From JAMOBE01 sp039908285 (GTDB taxonomy: Bacteria; Pseudomonadota; Alphaproteobacteria; Rhodospirillales; Rhodospirillaceae): a DNA stretch of 64,000 nt. The notes beneath the pieces were generated by a model that worked only from the letters and a program-made list of their open reading frames with translations, ran no database searches and was not told where the DNA came from. Numbering within the stretch: position 1 is the stretch's first letter; each line of letters opens with the position of its first letter. The stretch lies in contig JAMOBE010000006.1 of the NCBI GenBank assembly GCA_039908285.1, forward strand, positions 7,008 through 71,007, in the 5' to 3' direction. Made by a program: the position numbers and the translations under genes. Of this stretch, positions 35,467 through 44,787 are shown piece after piece.

Positions 35467-37137
35467 TCAGATACGCACGAGATGAATGTCGGTGACAGGC
35501 TTCTTGCCGTGACTTTCCTTGAAACGGCGCCGGACCGCAAGGCGAACGGCCTCGCGCACGGCGGCATCGTCGCGCTTCAAGCTGGGCGCCAGGCCGGCGA
35601 CGGCGGTGCGCACCACCTTGGCCAGCGCGGCGTGGTCGTCTTCGTCCGCCGCGGGGTCGATGATGCCCGGAGCGGTGATCTGCGGCTCCCGCACCAGGGT
35701 TCCCCCCAGATCCACCACCACCGTCACCACCACCGCGCCGTTGAACATCATGCGCTTGCGGCTGCGCAGGACCTCCGACTCGAAGGGCATGATGCGCGAG
35801 CCGTCCACCACCAGCTTGCCATGGGGCACCTCGCCGACGACCTCCACCGGCCCGCCGGCGAGCCGGGCGACGGTCCCGTCCTCCACCACCAGCGCCGTGT
35901 CGACGCCCCAGCCCCGGGCCAACCGCGCGTGCTCGGTCAGGTGGCGGACCTCGCCGTGAATGGGAATGACGGCCCGGGGCCTTACGAGACGATACATGCG
36001 CTCCACCTCGTCGCGCCCGGGATGCCCGGACACGTGGATGAACTGCTCGCGATCGGTCACCAGGCGTACCCCCGACCGCACGAGCTGGTTCTGCATGCGG
36101 AAGATTTCCCGCTCGTTGCCGGGAATCATCCGCGACGAGAAGAGCACCGTGTCGCCCCTGCCCAGAGTGACGCAAGGGTGACTGCCGCCGGCGATCCGGG
36201 CCAGCGCCGACCGCGGCTCCCCCTGGCTGCCGGTGCAGATGTAGACCAGCCTGTCCCGGGGGACCTTCATGACCTCGTCGTCGGTGTGGAACGAGCCGGC
36301 CTCGCCCAGATAGCCGGTGCGCCGCGCCGCCTCGACGATGCGCCACAGCGAGCGCCCCACCAGGGCCACCCGCCGCCCGTTGGCGGCGGCGGCGTGGGCG
36401 ATGCTTTCCAGCCGGGCCACGTTGGAGGCGAAGCAGGTGACGGCGATCGCCCCGTCCCCGTACTGGCCCAGCAGGTGGGTCAGGCTCTCGCGCACGCCGG
36501 TCTCGGAGCCGGGCTCGCCGGTGACGAAGACGTTGGTCGAGTCGCCCACCAGCGCCTCCACCCCCTCGGCGCCGAGACGCTCCAGCGCCGCCATATCGGC
36601 GTCGCCTCCCACCAGGGGATGGGGATCGAACTTCCAGTCGCCGGTGTGCACGACCAGCCCGGCCCCGGTGCGGATGGCCAGGGCGTTGGGCTCGGGGATC
36701 GAGTGGGTGAGGCTCACCAGTTCCACGTTGAACGGCCCGACGTCGAAGCGGCCACCGAGCGGTACCACGGTAATGGGTGCCCGCACCGGCGGATCGGCCT
36801 CCTTCAGCTTGGTCTCCAGCAGGGCGGCGGCAAACGGCGTCGCATAGATGGGACAGCGCAGCCGCGACCACAGGTACGGAATGGCCCCCAGGTGATCCTC
36901 GTGGGCGTGGGTCACCACCAGGCCGGCCAGCTCCTTGCGCCGCTCCTCGATGAAGCGGATGTCGGGCAGCACCACGTCGATGGCCGGCATGGAGTCGTCG
37001 CCAAAGCCGATGCCCAGATCCACCATCAGCCACCGGCCGCGATGACCGTAGAGATAGAGGTTCATGCCGATCTCGCCGGCACCGCCCAGGGGGACGAACA
37101 CGAGGTCCTGTCCCGGAGTTCCAAAGGTCCGGGTCAT
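35467..37137 (-). CDS. rnj: Ribonuclease J
   Basis: A 556-residue metallo-beta-lactamase/beta-CASP ribonuclease with endonuclease and 5'-3' exonuclease activity. The N-terminus has FVPLGGAGEIGMNLYLY, the zinc site THAHEDHLGAIP, then GDSTNVF, the beta-CASP segment SSRMIPGNEREI and HVSGHPGRDE, and PIHGEVRHL. The ATG at 37137 overlaps the coaX stop by ATGA; a longer frame to 38022 is an artefact. Alphaproteobacteria carry one RNase J, often next to coaX, as here. Confidence 0.96.
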   Translation of the reverse strand: MTRTFGTPGQDLVFVPLGGAGEIGMNLYLYGHRGRWLMVDLGIGFGDDSMPAIDVVLPDIRFIEERRKELAGLVVTHAHEDHLGAIPYLWSRLRCPIYATPFAAALLETKLKEADPPVRAPITVVPLGGRFDVGPFNVELVSLTHSIPEPNALAIRTGAGLVVHTGDWKFDPHPLVGGDADMAALERLGAEGVEALVGDSTNVFVTGEPGSETGVRESLTHLLGQYGDGAIAVTCFASNVARLESIAHAAAANGRRVALVGRSLWRIVEAARRTGYLGEAGSFHTDDEVMKVPRDRLVYICTGSQGEPRSALARIAGGSHPCVTLGRGDTVLFSSRMIPGNEREIFRMQNQLVRSGVRLVTDREQFIHVSGHPGRDEVERMYRLVRPRAVIPIHGEVRHLTEHARLARGWGVDTALVVEDGTVARLAGGPVEVVGEVPHGKLVVDGSRIMPFESEVLRSRKRMMFNGAVVVTVVVDLGGTLVREPQITAPGIIDPAADEDDHAALAKVVRTAVAGLAPSLKRDDAAVREAVRLAVRRRFKESHGKKPVTDIHLVRI

Positions 37138-37910
37138 CGGCCCCCGTTTCGGCGATGGATCTCGCAAAGACCGCGGATGGTCAGGTCGGGATCGTGATGA
37201 TGGATCACGTCCGTCGCCCCGATGAACAGCGCCGCCAGCCCCCCCGTGGCGATCACCGTCATGGGGGCGCCGAACTCGGCTTCCGTGCGTCTGACCAGGC
37301 TTTCTATCAATCCCACGTACCCCCAGTAGATGCCCGACGTCATTGCCGACACCGTCGTCGTGCCAATCACCCGCTCCGGCCGGCCGATCGCCACCAGGGG
37401 AAGCTGAGCCGCCGCCATGTGCAGGGCGGACAAGGACTGATTTATGCCGGGAGCGATGGCCCCTCCGCAATACTTTCCGTCGGCGGCCACCACATCGAAG
37501 GTGGTCGCGGTGCCGAAGTCGATGACGATCAGCGGTGTATTGGGGTAGGCCTGATGTCCGGCGACGGCGTTGACCAGCCGGTCGGCCCCCACCTCCGTGG
37601 AGCGCTCCAGCGCCACCTCGAGGCCGAGAGCCACCCCCGGCTCCCCCACCACCAGGGGGTCGCAGCTGAAATAGCGCCGGCACAGGGACTTCAGCCCGAA
37701 CACCGCCGAGGGCACCACCGAGGCAATGACGGCGGCGGTGATGTGCGCGCGGTCGATGCCCTCCATACCCAGGAGCTGCACCAGCCACACCCCCACCTCG
37801 TCGCCGGTGCGGTCGGACTTGGACGATGCCCGCCAATGCCCTCGCAGGCGGTCGCCGTCGAACACGGCGAAGACGATGTTGGTGTTGCCGCAGTCGATCG
37901 CCAGAAGCAC
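37134..37910 (-). CDS. coaX: Type III pantothenate kinase
   Basis: A 258-residue kinase for the first step of CoA synthesis, of the ASKHA fold. The N-terminal MLLAIDCGNTNIVFAVFDG is the phosphate-binding start, GADRLVNAVA and VIDFGTATTFDVV are catalytic motifs, and GGAIAPGINQSL is conserved. The type III enzyme is insensitive to CoA feedback. It overlaps rnj downstream. Upstream, 146 bp to birA hold a complex hairpin region that could control whether transcription continues into coaX. Confidence 0.96.
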   Translation of the reverse strand: MLLAIDCGNTNIVFAVFDGDRLRGHWRASSKSDRTGDEVGVWLVQLLGMEGIDRAHITAAVIASVVPSAVFGLKSLCRRYFSCDPLVVGEPGVALGLEVALERSTEVGADRLVNAVAGHQAYPNTPLIVIDFGTATTFDVVAADGKYCGGAIAPGINQSLSALHMAAAQLPLVAIGRPERVIGTTTVSAMTSGIYWGYVGLIESLVRRTEAEFGAPMTVIATGGLAALFIGATDVIHHHDPDLTIRGLCEIHRRNGGR

Positions 37911-37943
37911 GGGGGAGAACTCCTTGTCGTGGATGAATGAGTG

Positions 37944-38076
37944 AAAAAAAGAAGGAAGGACGAGGGGCCGAGGGGCCCCTCGTGCTCCCCAATAATTTTA
38001 AACAATAGGTTATGGGGAGCACGAGGGGCCTGTCATGTCACTGACATGCGTCAACATTACGGCCTCTCGTCCTTCC
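37944..38076 (-). promoter_or_regulatory. Attenuator-like nested hairpins between birA and coaX
   Basis: Read on the minus strand: arm 0 (38076-38061, in the birA end), a 15-bp palindrome CATGTCAGTGACATG (38048-38034), arm 1 (38030-38013), arm 2 (37991-37974), arm 3 (37969-37954) and a run of seven T (37950-37944). Arm 1 pairs perfectly with arm 2 over 18 bp. The end of arm 2 can instead pair with the start of arm 3 (9-bp GC stem, 4-nt loop), just ahead of the T-rich tract, giving a terminator. Arm 3 can pair with arm 0 (15 of 16). These choices exclude one another. Confidence 0.6.
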
Positions 38077-38854
38077 TCTTCCCTTCTCCAAAAAACACAT
38101 CACCCGCCAGAACGCGCCGCCGCCCCGTCCCCTCCACGTCCAGCAGCAACGCCCCATCCAGGTCAAGACCGGCAAAGGTGCCAACCACCGTCCCACCATC
38201 GAGCCGCACCGTCACCGGCTTCCCCAGCCCCGCCGCCCGCGCCAGCCACGCCTCGCGTACCGGAGCGAACCCCTGCTCGTTCCACGTCGTCCACCACATG
38301 TGAAGCCGCCGGCAGACCTGCTCCAGCACCCGGTCAACCCCGGCCTCGCACCCGAGCGCCCGCAGGCTGGTCGCCGGATACAAAAGCCCGGGCAGATCAG
38401 GAGCGTACCCCACATTGACGCCGATGCCGATCACCAGCCAGGCGGGCCGTTCCGCCATCGCCTCCTCCGCCTCCAGCAGGATGCCGCACAGCTTGCGGCC
38501 CCCCGCCAGAACATCGTTCGGCCACTTGCAGCGAAGGTCAAGCCCCGGCGCCAGATCGGCAACCCCCTCCACCACCCCGAGCGCCGCGACGAAACTCGCG
38601 AGCGCCACCTGGGCGAACGGCACCCGAGGCCGCAGCAGCAGCGAAAGATGGAGATTGCCGGTCTGACTGGACCACGACCGCCCGCCCCGTCCGCGGCCGG
38701 CCGTTTGCGCCGCCGCCGAAACGACCAGCGCACCGTCGTCGTCCGGCTCCCCGGCTTCGGCGCGACGACGGGCCTCGTCATTGGTGCTGTCCAGCGTATC
38801 GAAACGAAGCGCCCGCCAACCAGGCGGCAGCACCGCTCCCCCGCCCCCCGTCAT
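38057..38854 (-). CDS. birA: Biotin-[acetyl-CoA-carboxylase] ligase
   Basis: A 265-residue monofunctional biotin protein ligase that activates biotin as biotinyl-AMP and attaches it to BCCP. Motifs are AQTAGRGRGGRSW (biotinyl-AMP loop), CKWPNDVLAGGRKLCGIL and VIGIGVNVG. There is no N-terminal DNA-binding domain, so it is not a repressor. The ATG at 38854 overlaps the nuoN stop by ATGA, tying it to the end of the nuo operon. Its last codons are part of the hairpin region before coaX. Confidence 0.94.
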   Translation of the reverse strand: MTGGGGAVLPPGWRALRFDTLDSTNDEARRRAEAGEPDDDGALVVSAAAQTAGRGRGGRSWSSQTGNLHLSLLLRPRVPFAQVALASFVAALGVVEGVADLAPGLDLRCKWPNDVLAGGRKLCGILLEAEEAMAERPAWLVIGIGVNVGYAPDLPGLLYPATSLRALGCEAGVDRVLEQVCRRLHMWWTTWNEQGFAPVREAWLARAAGLGKPVTVRLDGGTVVGTFAGLDLDGALLLDVEGTGRRRVLAGDVFFGEGKRKDERP

Positions 38855-40299
38855 CCCGGGAACAGGGCGGCGGCCGCCGATCCAGCCCCGGTCAGCAGCG
38901 GTGCCGGGTAGAGGAAGAAGAACAGAATGAAGAGGCTGCTCCCCGCCAGCACCAGACCAACCGCCCGGCCCACGGGCTTGTCGAAGGCCTCCGCCGGCTC
39001 GTCGAAGTACATCACCTTGATGATGCGCAGATAATAGAATGCGCCCACCACGCTCGACAGCACGCCGATCACCGCCAGCGTGAACATCTTCGCCTCCACG
39101 GCGGCGACGAAGATGTAGAGCTTGCCGAAGAAGCCGGCCATCGGCGGAATACCCGCCATCGAGAACATGAGAATGGCGAGCGCCAGCGCCATCATCGGGT
39201 TGGTCCGGGACAGACCCGAGAGGTCCTCGATGTCCTCGGCGAGACGGCCCTTCTGGCGCATGGACAGGATCACGGCGAAGACGCCCATGTTCATGAACAC
39301 GTAGATGGCGAGGTAGACCAGCACGCCGCGAATCCCGGCGACGTTGCCCACCGCCAGCCCGATCAGGGCATAGCCCACGTGGCCGATGGAACTGTAGGCC
39401 ATCAGGCGCTTGATGTTGGTCTGGTTGATGGCGGCGAAGGCGCCCAGTACCATCGAGCCCACCGACAGAAACACCACGATCTGCTGCCACTGGGCCGCCA
39501 TGCCGCCGAACGGCCCCATCATCACCCGCATCAGCATGGCCATGGCGGCGACCTTGGGCGCCACGGCGAAGAAGGCGGTGACCGGAGTCGGCGCCCCCTC
39601 GTAAACGTCGGGCGTCCACATGTGGAACGGCACCGCCGACACCTTGAACGCGAGACCGGCCAGCACGAACACGATCCCCACCACCACGCCGACACCCGGA
39701 CCACTCGCCGTCGTCAGGCTGCGGGCCAGGGCGTCGAAGCCGGTGGCGCCGGTGAAGCCATAGATGAACGACGCGCCGAACAACAGCAGCCCCGACGCCA
39801 GCGATCCCAGGACGAAGTACTTGAGGCCGGCCTCGCTGGAGCGCTGGTTGTCCCGCTGATAGGCGGCGATGACGTAGAGCGACAGGCTCTGCAACTCGAG
39901 ACCGAGATAGAGCGCCATCAGGTCATTGGCCGAGATCATCATCATCATGCCAAGGGTCGCGAACAGCACCAGCACCGGGAACTCGAAGCGCCCGATCCGC
40001 TCCCGCCGCAGCCACGACAGGGACATCAGCAGGGTGAGGACCGACGCCACCAGCACCAGCACCTTGGTGAATACCGCGAACTGATCGACGATCACCATGC
40101 CGTTGAAGGTGGTCATGCGCGCGCCGATGAAGCCAAGCTCCAGCACCGCCGCCGTCAGCATGGCCATCACCGCCAGACCGCCCACCAGATCGGTCGCGTC
40201 GTCGCGGCGGAACACCCCCACCATCATCAGCGCCATGGCCGCGCAGGCCAGGAAGATCTCGGGCACGACCGGCACCAGGTTCGGAAAATCCGTCATCAT
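38851..40299 (-). CDS. nuoN: NADH-quinone oxidoreductase subunit N
   Basis: A 482-residue antiporter-like proton-pumping subunit of complex I with about 14 membrane helices. Conserved parts include ELQSLSLYVIAAYQR, LKYFVLGSLASGLLLFG and FKVSAVPFHMWTPDVYEGAPTPVTAFFAVAPK when read over residues 213-244; the Lys and Glu residues in these form the proton path. Last nuo gene, 17 bp after nuoM, and it overlaps birA. Confidence 0.96.
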   Translation of the reverse strand: MMTDFPNLVPVVPEIFLACAAMALMMVGVFRRDDATDLVGGLAVMAMLTAAVLELGFIGARMTTFNGMVIVDQFAVFTKVLVLVASVLTLLMSLSWLRRERIGRFEFPVLVLFATLGMMMMISANDLMALYLGLELQSLSLYVIAAYQRDNQRSSEAGLKYFVLGSLASGLLLFGASFIYGFTGATGFDALARSLTTASGPGVGVVVGIVFVLAGLAFKVSAVPFHMWTPDVYEGAPTPVTAFFAVAPKVAAMAMLMRVMMGPFGGMAAQWQQIVVFLSVGSMVLGAFAAINQTNIKRLMAYSSIGHVGYALIGLAVGNVAGIRGVLVYLAIYVFMNMGVFAVILSMRQKGRLAEDIEDLSGLSRTNPMMALALAILMFSMAGIPPMAGFFGKLYIFVAAVEAKMFTLAVIGVLSSVVGAFYYLRIIKVMYFDEPAEAFDKPVGRAVGLVLAGSSLFILFFFLYPAPLLTGAGSAAAALFPG

Positions 40300-40316
40300 G
40301 GCCTAACCCCATCCCC

Positions 40317-41831
40317 CTATTGTGCGACCATGGCGACGGCGCCGGCGGCGACGCGGGCCACGTGGTTCTTTTCGATCAAGGCGGCGACGGAGGCGTGGAA
40401 CACGTCGAGGAACGACGACGGATAGATCCCCATCCACAGCACCACGGCGATGAGCGGCGCGAACACGGCCATCTCGCGCGCGCCAAGATCGGTGATGGTC
40501 TTCAGCTCCGCACGCACCAGCTTGCCGAAGACGACCCGGCGGTAGAGATACAGCATGTAGGCGGCACCCAGCACCACGCCCGTCGCAGCCAGCAGGGCCA
40601 CCCACGAGTTGACCTGGAACACGCCGAGCAGGATCAGGAACTCGCCGACGAAGCCGCTGGTCCCCGGCAGGCCCACCGAGCCCAGCATGAATACCATGAA
40701 CACCACGGCATAGGCCGGCATCCGCGACACCAGGCCGCCATAGCGGTTGATGTCGCGGGTGTGCATGCGGTCATAGACCACGCCGACGCACAGGAACAGC
40801 GCTCCCGACACCACGCCGTGGCTCAGCATCTGGAACAGCGCCCCCTCGACGCTCTGCTGGGTCAGGGCGAAGATACCGATGGTGACGAAGCCCATGTGCG
40901 CCACCGACGAATAGGCGATGAGCTTCTTCATGTCCTCCTGCGCCAGCGCCACCAGCGAGGTGTAGATCACCGCGACGACGGAGAGGGTATAGACCATGGG
41001 CGTGAAGAACGCCGTCGCCTCGGGCAGCATCGGCACCGAGAAGCGGATGAAGCCGTAGGCCCCCATCTTCAGCAGCACCCCGGCCAGGATCACCGACCCG
41101 GCCGTCGGCGCCTCGACGTGGGCGTCGGGCAGCCAGGTGTGCACCGGCCACATGGGCACCTTGACCGCGAACGAGGCGAAGAAGGCGAGCCACAGCCAGG
41201 TCTGCATGGCCGGCGGGAAGCCATGAGTCATCAGCGTCGGGATGTCGGTGGTGCCGGCCGAGAAGAACATGGCCAGCATGGCCAGCAGCATCAGCACCGA
41301 CCCGAGAAGGGTATAGAGGAAGAACTTGAACGCCGCGTAGACCCGCCGCTGACCACCCCACACGCCGATGATGATGAACATGGGGATCAGCACGCCCTCG
41401 AAGAACATGTAGAACGGCATCAGGTCGAGGGCGCAGAACATGCCCACCATCATGGTTTCCAGGACCAGGAAGGCGATCATGTACTCCTTGACCCGCACCT
41501 TCACCGACTCCCAGCTCGCCAGCACGCACAGCGGCGTCAGGAACGTGGACAAAAGCACGAACAGGAGCGAAATGCCGTCCACCCCCATGTGGTAGTTCAC
41601 ATCGAGCACCGGCAGCCAGGCCACCTTCTCGACGAACTGGAAGGCCGCGGTCGTCGGATCGAAGTGCATCCAGAGCGCCAACGACAGAAGGAAGGTCGCT
41701 CCCGAGGTCAGGAGGGCGACATTGCGGGCATTGCGCGCCACCACCGCATCGTCGCCGCGGATGGTCAGGATGAACACCGCGCCGACGAGCGGAAGGAACG
41801 TCACCAGAGAAAGCAGGGGCCAGTCCGACAT
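40317..41831 (-). CDS. nuoM: NADH-quinone oxidoreductase subunit M
   Basis: A 504-residue antiporter-like subunit of complex I. Seen are NYHMGVDGISLLFVLLSTFL, FFEGVLIPMFIIIGVWGG, VKVPMWPVHTWLPDAHVEAP and LIAYSSVAHMGFVTIG, with the conserved Glu and Lys of the proton channel. Full length, 14 or so helices. It lies 9 bp after nuoL and 17 bp before nuoN. Confidence 0.97.
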   Translation of the reverse strand: MSDWPLLSLVTFLPLVGAVFILTIRGDDAVVARNARNVALLTSGATFLLSLALWMHFDPTTAAFQFVEKVAWLPVLDVNYHMGVDGISLLFVLLSTFLTPLCVLASWESVKVRVKEYMIAFLVLETMMVGMFCALDLMPFYMFFEGVLIPMFIIIGVWGGQRRVYAAFKFFLYTLLGSVLMLLAMLAMFFSAGTTDIPTLMTHGFPPAMQTWLWLAFFASFAVKVPMWPVHTWLPDAHVEAPTAGSVILAGVLLKMGAYGFIRFSVPMLPEATAFFTPMVYTLSVVAVIYTSLVALAQEDMKKLIAYSSVAHMGFVTIGIFALTQQSVEGALFQMLSHGVVSGALFLCVGVVYDRMHTRDINRYGGLVSRMPAYAVVFMVFMLGSVGLPGTSGFVGEFLILLGVFQVNSWVALLAATGVVLGAAYMLYLYRRVVFGKLVRAELKTITDLGAREMAVFAPLIAVVLWMGIYPSSFLDVFHASVAALIEKNHVARVAAGAVAMVAQ

Positions 41832-41840
41832 CGTCGCGCC

Positions 41841-43772
41841 TCAACCGAGGTGATGAAACATGTACCAGGTCACGAACGCGGCAACGCCGACGATCATGGC
41901 AAAGGCGTAGTGATAGACAAAGCCGGACTGCAACCGGCTCATCCGCACGGCCAGATCGCGGGTGACCGCGGCCACGCCGTCCGGTCCGACGCCGTCGATG
42001 ACGGCCCCGTCGCCGCCCTTCCACAGGCCGCGGCCGAGCGCCATCGCCGGACGGATGAACAGAAACTCGTACAGCTCGTCAAAGTACCACTTGTTGAGAA
42101 GGAAGCGGTACAGTCCGCCGAACTGCCTGGCCAGCGCCCCGGGAATGCCCGGCAGGGCGAGGTACAGGACGTAGGCGAGCCCGATGCCGACCACGCCCAC
42201 CACCAGCGGCGCCAGCTTGACCCACGACGGCACATGGTGCGCGGCCTCCAGGGCATGGTGGGCGGCGATGACGACGATCGAGTCCTTCCAGAACGCACCG
42301 TGCCCGGCGCCGACGAACAACTCGTAGCCGACGTAACCCGAGAACAGCGCCCCCACGGCCAGCAGCATCAGCGGCACCGTCATCACCGCCGGCGACTCGT
42401 GGACGTGGGCCATCACCTTCTCGTCGGCCCGGGACGGACCGTGGAAGGTCATGAACAGGAGCCGCCACGAGTAGAACGCGGTCATGAACGCCGCGGCGAT
42501 GCCCATCACGAACGCATAGGATCCGACCGCCGAATTGGCGCCGAAGGCCGACTCGAGGATGATGTCCTTCGAATAGTAGCCGGCGAAGAACGGAACGCCG
42601 GCCAGCGCCAGGCTGCCGATCCACATCATGGCGTAGGTGATCTTGATCTTGCCGGCGATGCCGCCCATGCGCCGCATGTCCTGCTCGCCCGACATGGCGT
42701 GGATCACCGAGCCGGCGCCGAGGAACAGCAGCGACTTGAAGAAGGCGTGGGTCATCAGGTGGAAGATGGCCGCCTGATACGCCGAGACGCCGATGGCGAA
42801 GAACATGTAGCCAAGCTGGGAACAGGTGGAATAGGCGATCACCCGCTTGATGTCGTTCTGGACGCAACCCACCGTCGCCGCGAAGAACGCGGTGGTGGCT
42901 CCCACCACGGTCACCACCATCAGCGCCGTCTCCGACAGCTCGAACAGCGGCGACATGCGGGCCACCATGAACACGCCGGCGGTGACCATGGTCGCGGCAT
43001 GGATCAGGGCCGACACCGGGGTCGGACCCTCCATGGCATCGGGCAGCCAGGTGTGCAGGCCAATCTGCGCCGACTTGCCCATGGCGCCGACGAACAGCAA
43101 CAGGCAGAGCACGGTCATGGCATGGAAGGTGGTGCCGAAGAAGGTCACCGTGTCGGCCGCATGGGACGGCGCCGCGGCGAAGATGGTGTCGAGGTGCACC
43201 GAACCGAACACGAAGAACACGCCGAAGATGCCGAGCGCGAAGCCGAAGTCCCCCACCCGGTTGACCAGGAAGGCCTTCATGGCGGCGGCGCAGGCCGAGG
43301 GTTTCTCGTACCAGAAACCGATCAACAGGTAGGACGCCAGGCCCACTCCCTCCCAGCCGAAGAACATCTGGACCAGGTTGGCCGAGGTCACCAGCATCAG
43401 CATGAAGAAGGTGAACAGGGACAGATAGCTCATGAACCGCGGGATCGACGGATCATGGTGCATGTAGCCGATGGCGTAGACATGGACCATGAACGAGACC
43501 GAGTTCACCACCAGCAGCATCACCGCCGTCAGGGTATCGAACTTCAGCGCCCACGATACGTCGAAGGTCCCGGAGCGGATCCAGGTGAACAGCTCGACGG
43601 TCCGCGCCTGGCCGTTCAGGGCGACGTCGATGAAGATCGCCACCGACAGGAACGCCGACGCGCCGACGCCGGCGCAGGTGACCAGCTGCGAACCCCGATC
43701 GCCCAGCGCCCGGCCGAAGAAGCCGGCGATGAACGATGCGAGGAGGGGGAGAAAGACCACCGCGACGTACAT
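41841..43772 (-). CDS. nuoL: NADH-quinone oxidoreductase subunit L
   Basis: A 643-residue antiporter-like subunit, the distal proton pump of complex I, with the long lateral helix expected at its C-terminus. Conserved segments include FFGWEGVGLASYLLIGFWY, KSAQIGLHTWLPDAMEGPTP and IAYSTCSQLGYMFFAIG. It begins 7 bp after nuoK. Length is typical for alphaproteobacteria. Confidence 0.97.
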   Translation of the reverse strand: MYVAVVFLPLLASFIAGFFGRALGDRGSQLVTCAGVGASAFLSVAIFIDVALNGQARTVELFTWIRSGTFDVSWALKFDTLTAVMLLVVNSVSFMVHVYAIGYMHHDPSIPRFMSYLSLFTFFMLMLVTSANLVQMFFGWEGVGLASYLLIGFWYEKPSACAAAMKAFLVNRVGDFGFALGIFGVFFVFGSVHLDTIFAAAPSHAADTVTFFGTTFHAMTVLCLLLFVGAMGKSAQIGLHTWLPDAMEGPTPVSALIHAATMVTAGVFMVARMSPLFELSETALMVVTVVGATTAFFAATVGCVQNDIKRVIAYSTCSQLGYMFFAIGVSAYQAAIFHLMTHAFFKSLLFLGAGSVIHAMSGEQDMRRMGGIAGKIKITYAMMWIGSLALAGVPFFAGYYSKDIILESAFGANSAVGSYAFVMGIAAAFMTAFYSWRLLFMTFHGPSRADEKVMAHVHESPAVMTVPLMLLAVGALFSGYVGYELFVGAGHGAFWKDSIVVIAAHHALEAAHHVPSWVKLAPLVVGVVGIGLAYVLYLALPGIPGALARQFGGLYRFLLNKWYFDELYEFLFIRPAMALGRGLWKGGDGAVIDGVGPDGVAAVTRDLAVRMSRLQSGFVYHYAFAMIVGVAAFVTWYMFHHLG

Positions 43773-43779
43773 GGCTGGC

Positions 43780-44094
43780 TTAACCCTTCATCTGGCTGAT
43801 GTCTTCGACCGCGATGGTGCCGCTGTTGCGGAAGAACACCACCACGATGGCAAGACCGATGGCCGCCTCCGCCGCCGCGACGGTGAGGATGAACATGGTG
43901 AACACCTGTCCGGCCAGGTCCTGCAGATTGGTCGAGAAGGCCACCAGGTTGACGTTGACGGCAAGCAGGATCAGCTCCACCGACATCAGGATGATGATGA
44001 CGTTCTTGCGGTTCAGGAAAATGCCGAAGATGCCGAGGACGAACAGGATCGCCGCGACGGTCAGGTAATGGCCAAGCCCGATGACCAGCATCAA
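43780..44094 (-). CDS. nuoK: NADH-quinone oxidoreductase subunit K
   Basis: A 104-residue (or 103 from the second Met) three-helix subunit. The helices carry the two conserved glutamates, in MSVELILLAVN and in AAAEAAIGLAIVV. The ATG overlaps the nuoJ stop by ATGA. Part of the membrane proton path. Confidence 0.97.
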   Translation of the reverse strand: MMLVIGLGHYLTVAAILFVLGIFGIFLNRKNVIIILMSVELILLAVNVNLVAFSTNLQDLAGQVFTMFILTVAAAEAAIGLAIVVVFFRNSGTIAVEDISQMKG

Positions 44095-44705
44095 ACGCCT
44101 CCCCCGGTCGGAACTTTCCTGATTTCCAGCGTGTCCTTCTTGAAGCGGTTCACCTGGTCGGAAATCTTCTGGCGCCGCACGTCGGGCCGCCGCCGCAGGG
44201 TCAGCATGATGCTGCCCACCATGGCCACCAGCAGCACGAGCCCTGAGCCCTGAAACAGGTAGATGTAATCCGTATACAGCACCCGGCCGAGGGCCTCGGT
44301 ATTGCTGACCTCGGCCACCGGCGGTGTCGGCATGGTCCGCAGCGCCTCGACGTCGGGGGCGAAGTACCAGCCGCCGGCGACCATGACCAGCTCGGACAGC
44401 AGCACCACCCCCACCAGTCCACCCAGCGGCAGATACTGCAGGAAGCCCTCCCGCAGGCGCAGGTAGTTGATGTCCAGCATCATCACGACGAACAGGAACA
44501 GCACCGCCACCGCGCCGACATAGACCACCACCAGCACCATGGCCAGGAACTCGGCCCCCATCAGCAGGAACAGGCCGGCGGCGTTGAAGAACACCAGGAT
44601 CAGGTACAGCACCGAGTGCACGGGGTTGCGCGCCGAAATCACCATGACGGAGCCCGCCACGGTGATGGCCGCGAAGACGTAGAACATCAGAGACTGAATG
44701 ATCAC
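44091..44705 (-). CDS. nuoJ: NADH-quinone oxidoreductase subunit J
   Basis: A 204-residue subunit with five membrane helices. VHSVLYLILVFFNAAGLFLLMGAEFLAMVLVVVYVGAVAVLFLFVVMMLD, read across residues 30-79, includes the pi-bulge helix region conserved in ND6-type subunits. The C-terminus is a soluble tail. It follows nuoI after an 82-bp gap, the largest inside the operon, and is coupled to nuoK. Confidence 0.96.
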   Translation of the reverse strand: MIIQSLMFYVFAAITVAGSVMVISARNPVHSVLYLILVFFNAAGLFLLMGAEFLAMVLVVVYVGAVAVLFLFVVMMLDINYLRLREGFLQYLPLGGLVGVVLLSELVMVAGGWYFAPDVEALRTMPTPPVAEVSNTEALGRVLYTDYIYLFQGSGLVLLVAMVGSIMLTLRRRPDVRRQKISDQVNRFKKDTLEIRKVPTGGGV

Positions 44706-44787
44706 GCGTCCCCCCCCTTCAATACCCGGTCACGAGCCGATCGCGGGGCTGCCGCATCATGTCCGACCCGACTCATTCCCAACCCCC

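Noticed and set aside
35467..38022. 851-codon version of the RNase J frame
   Set aside because: The first 295 codons are coaX and its upstream hairpins in another frame; family length fits the start at 37137.
38855..39619. N-terminal extension of the birA frame to 39619
   Set aside because: The extra part lies in nuoN out of frame; ATG 38854 with ATGA overlap is the natural start.
40320..43799. An 1159-codon plus-strand frame opposite nuoM and nuoL
   Set aside because: Antisense to conserved membrane proteins, highly charged His/Arg/Glu composition, no recognisable domain.
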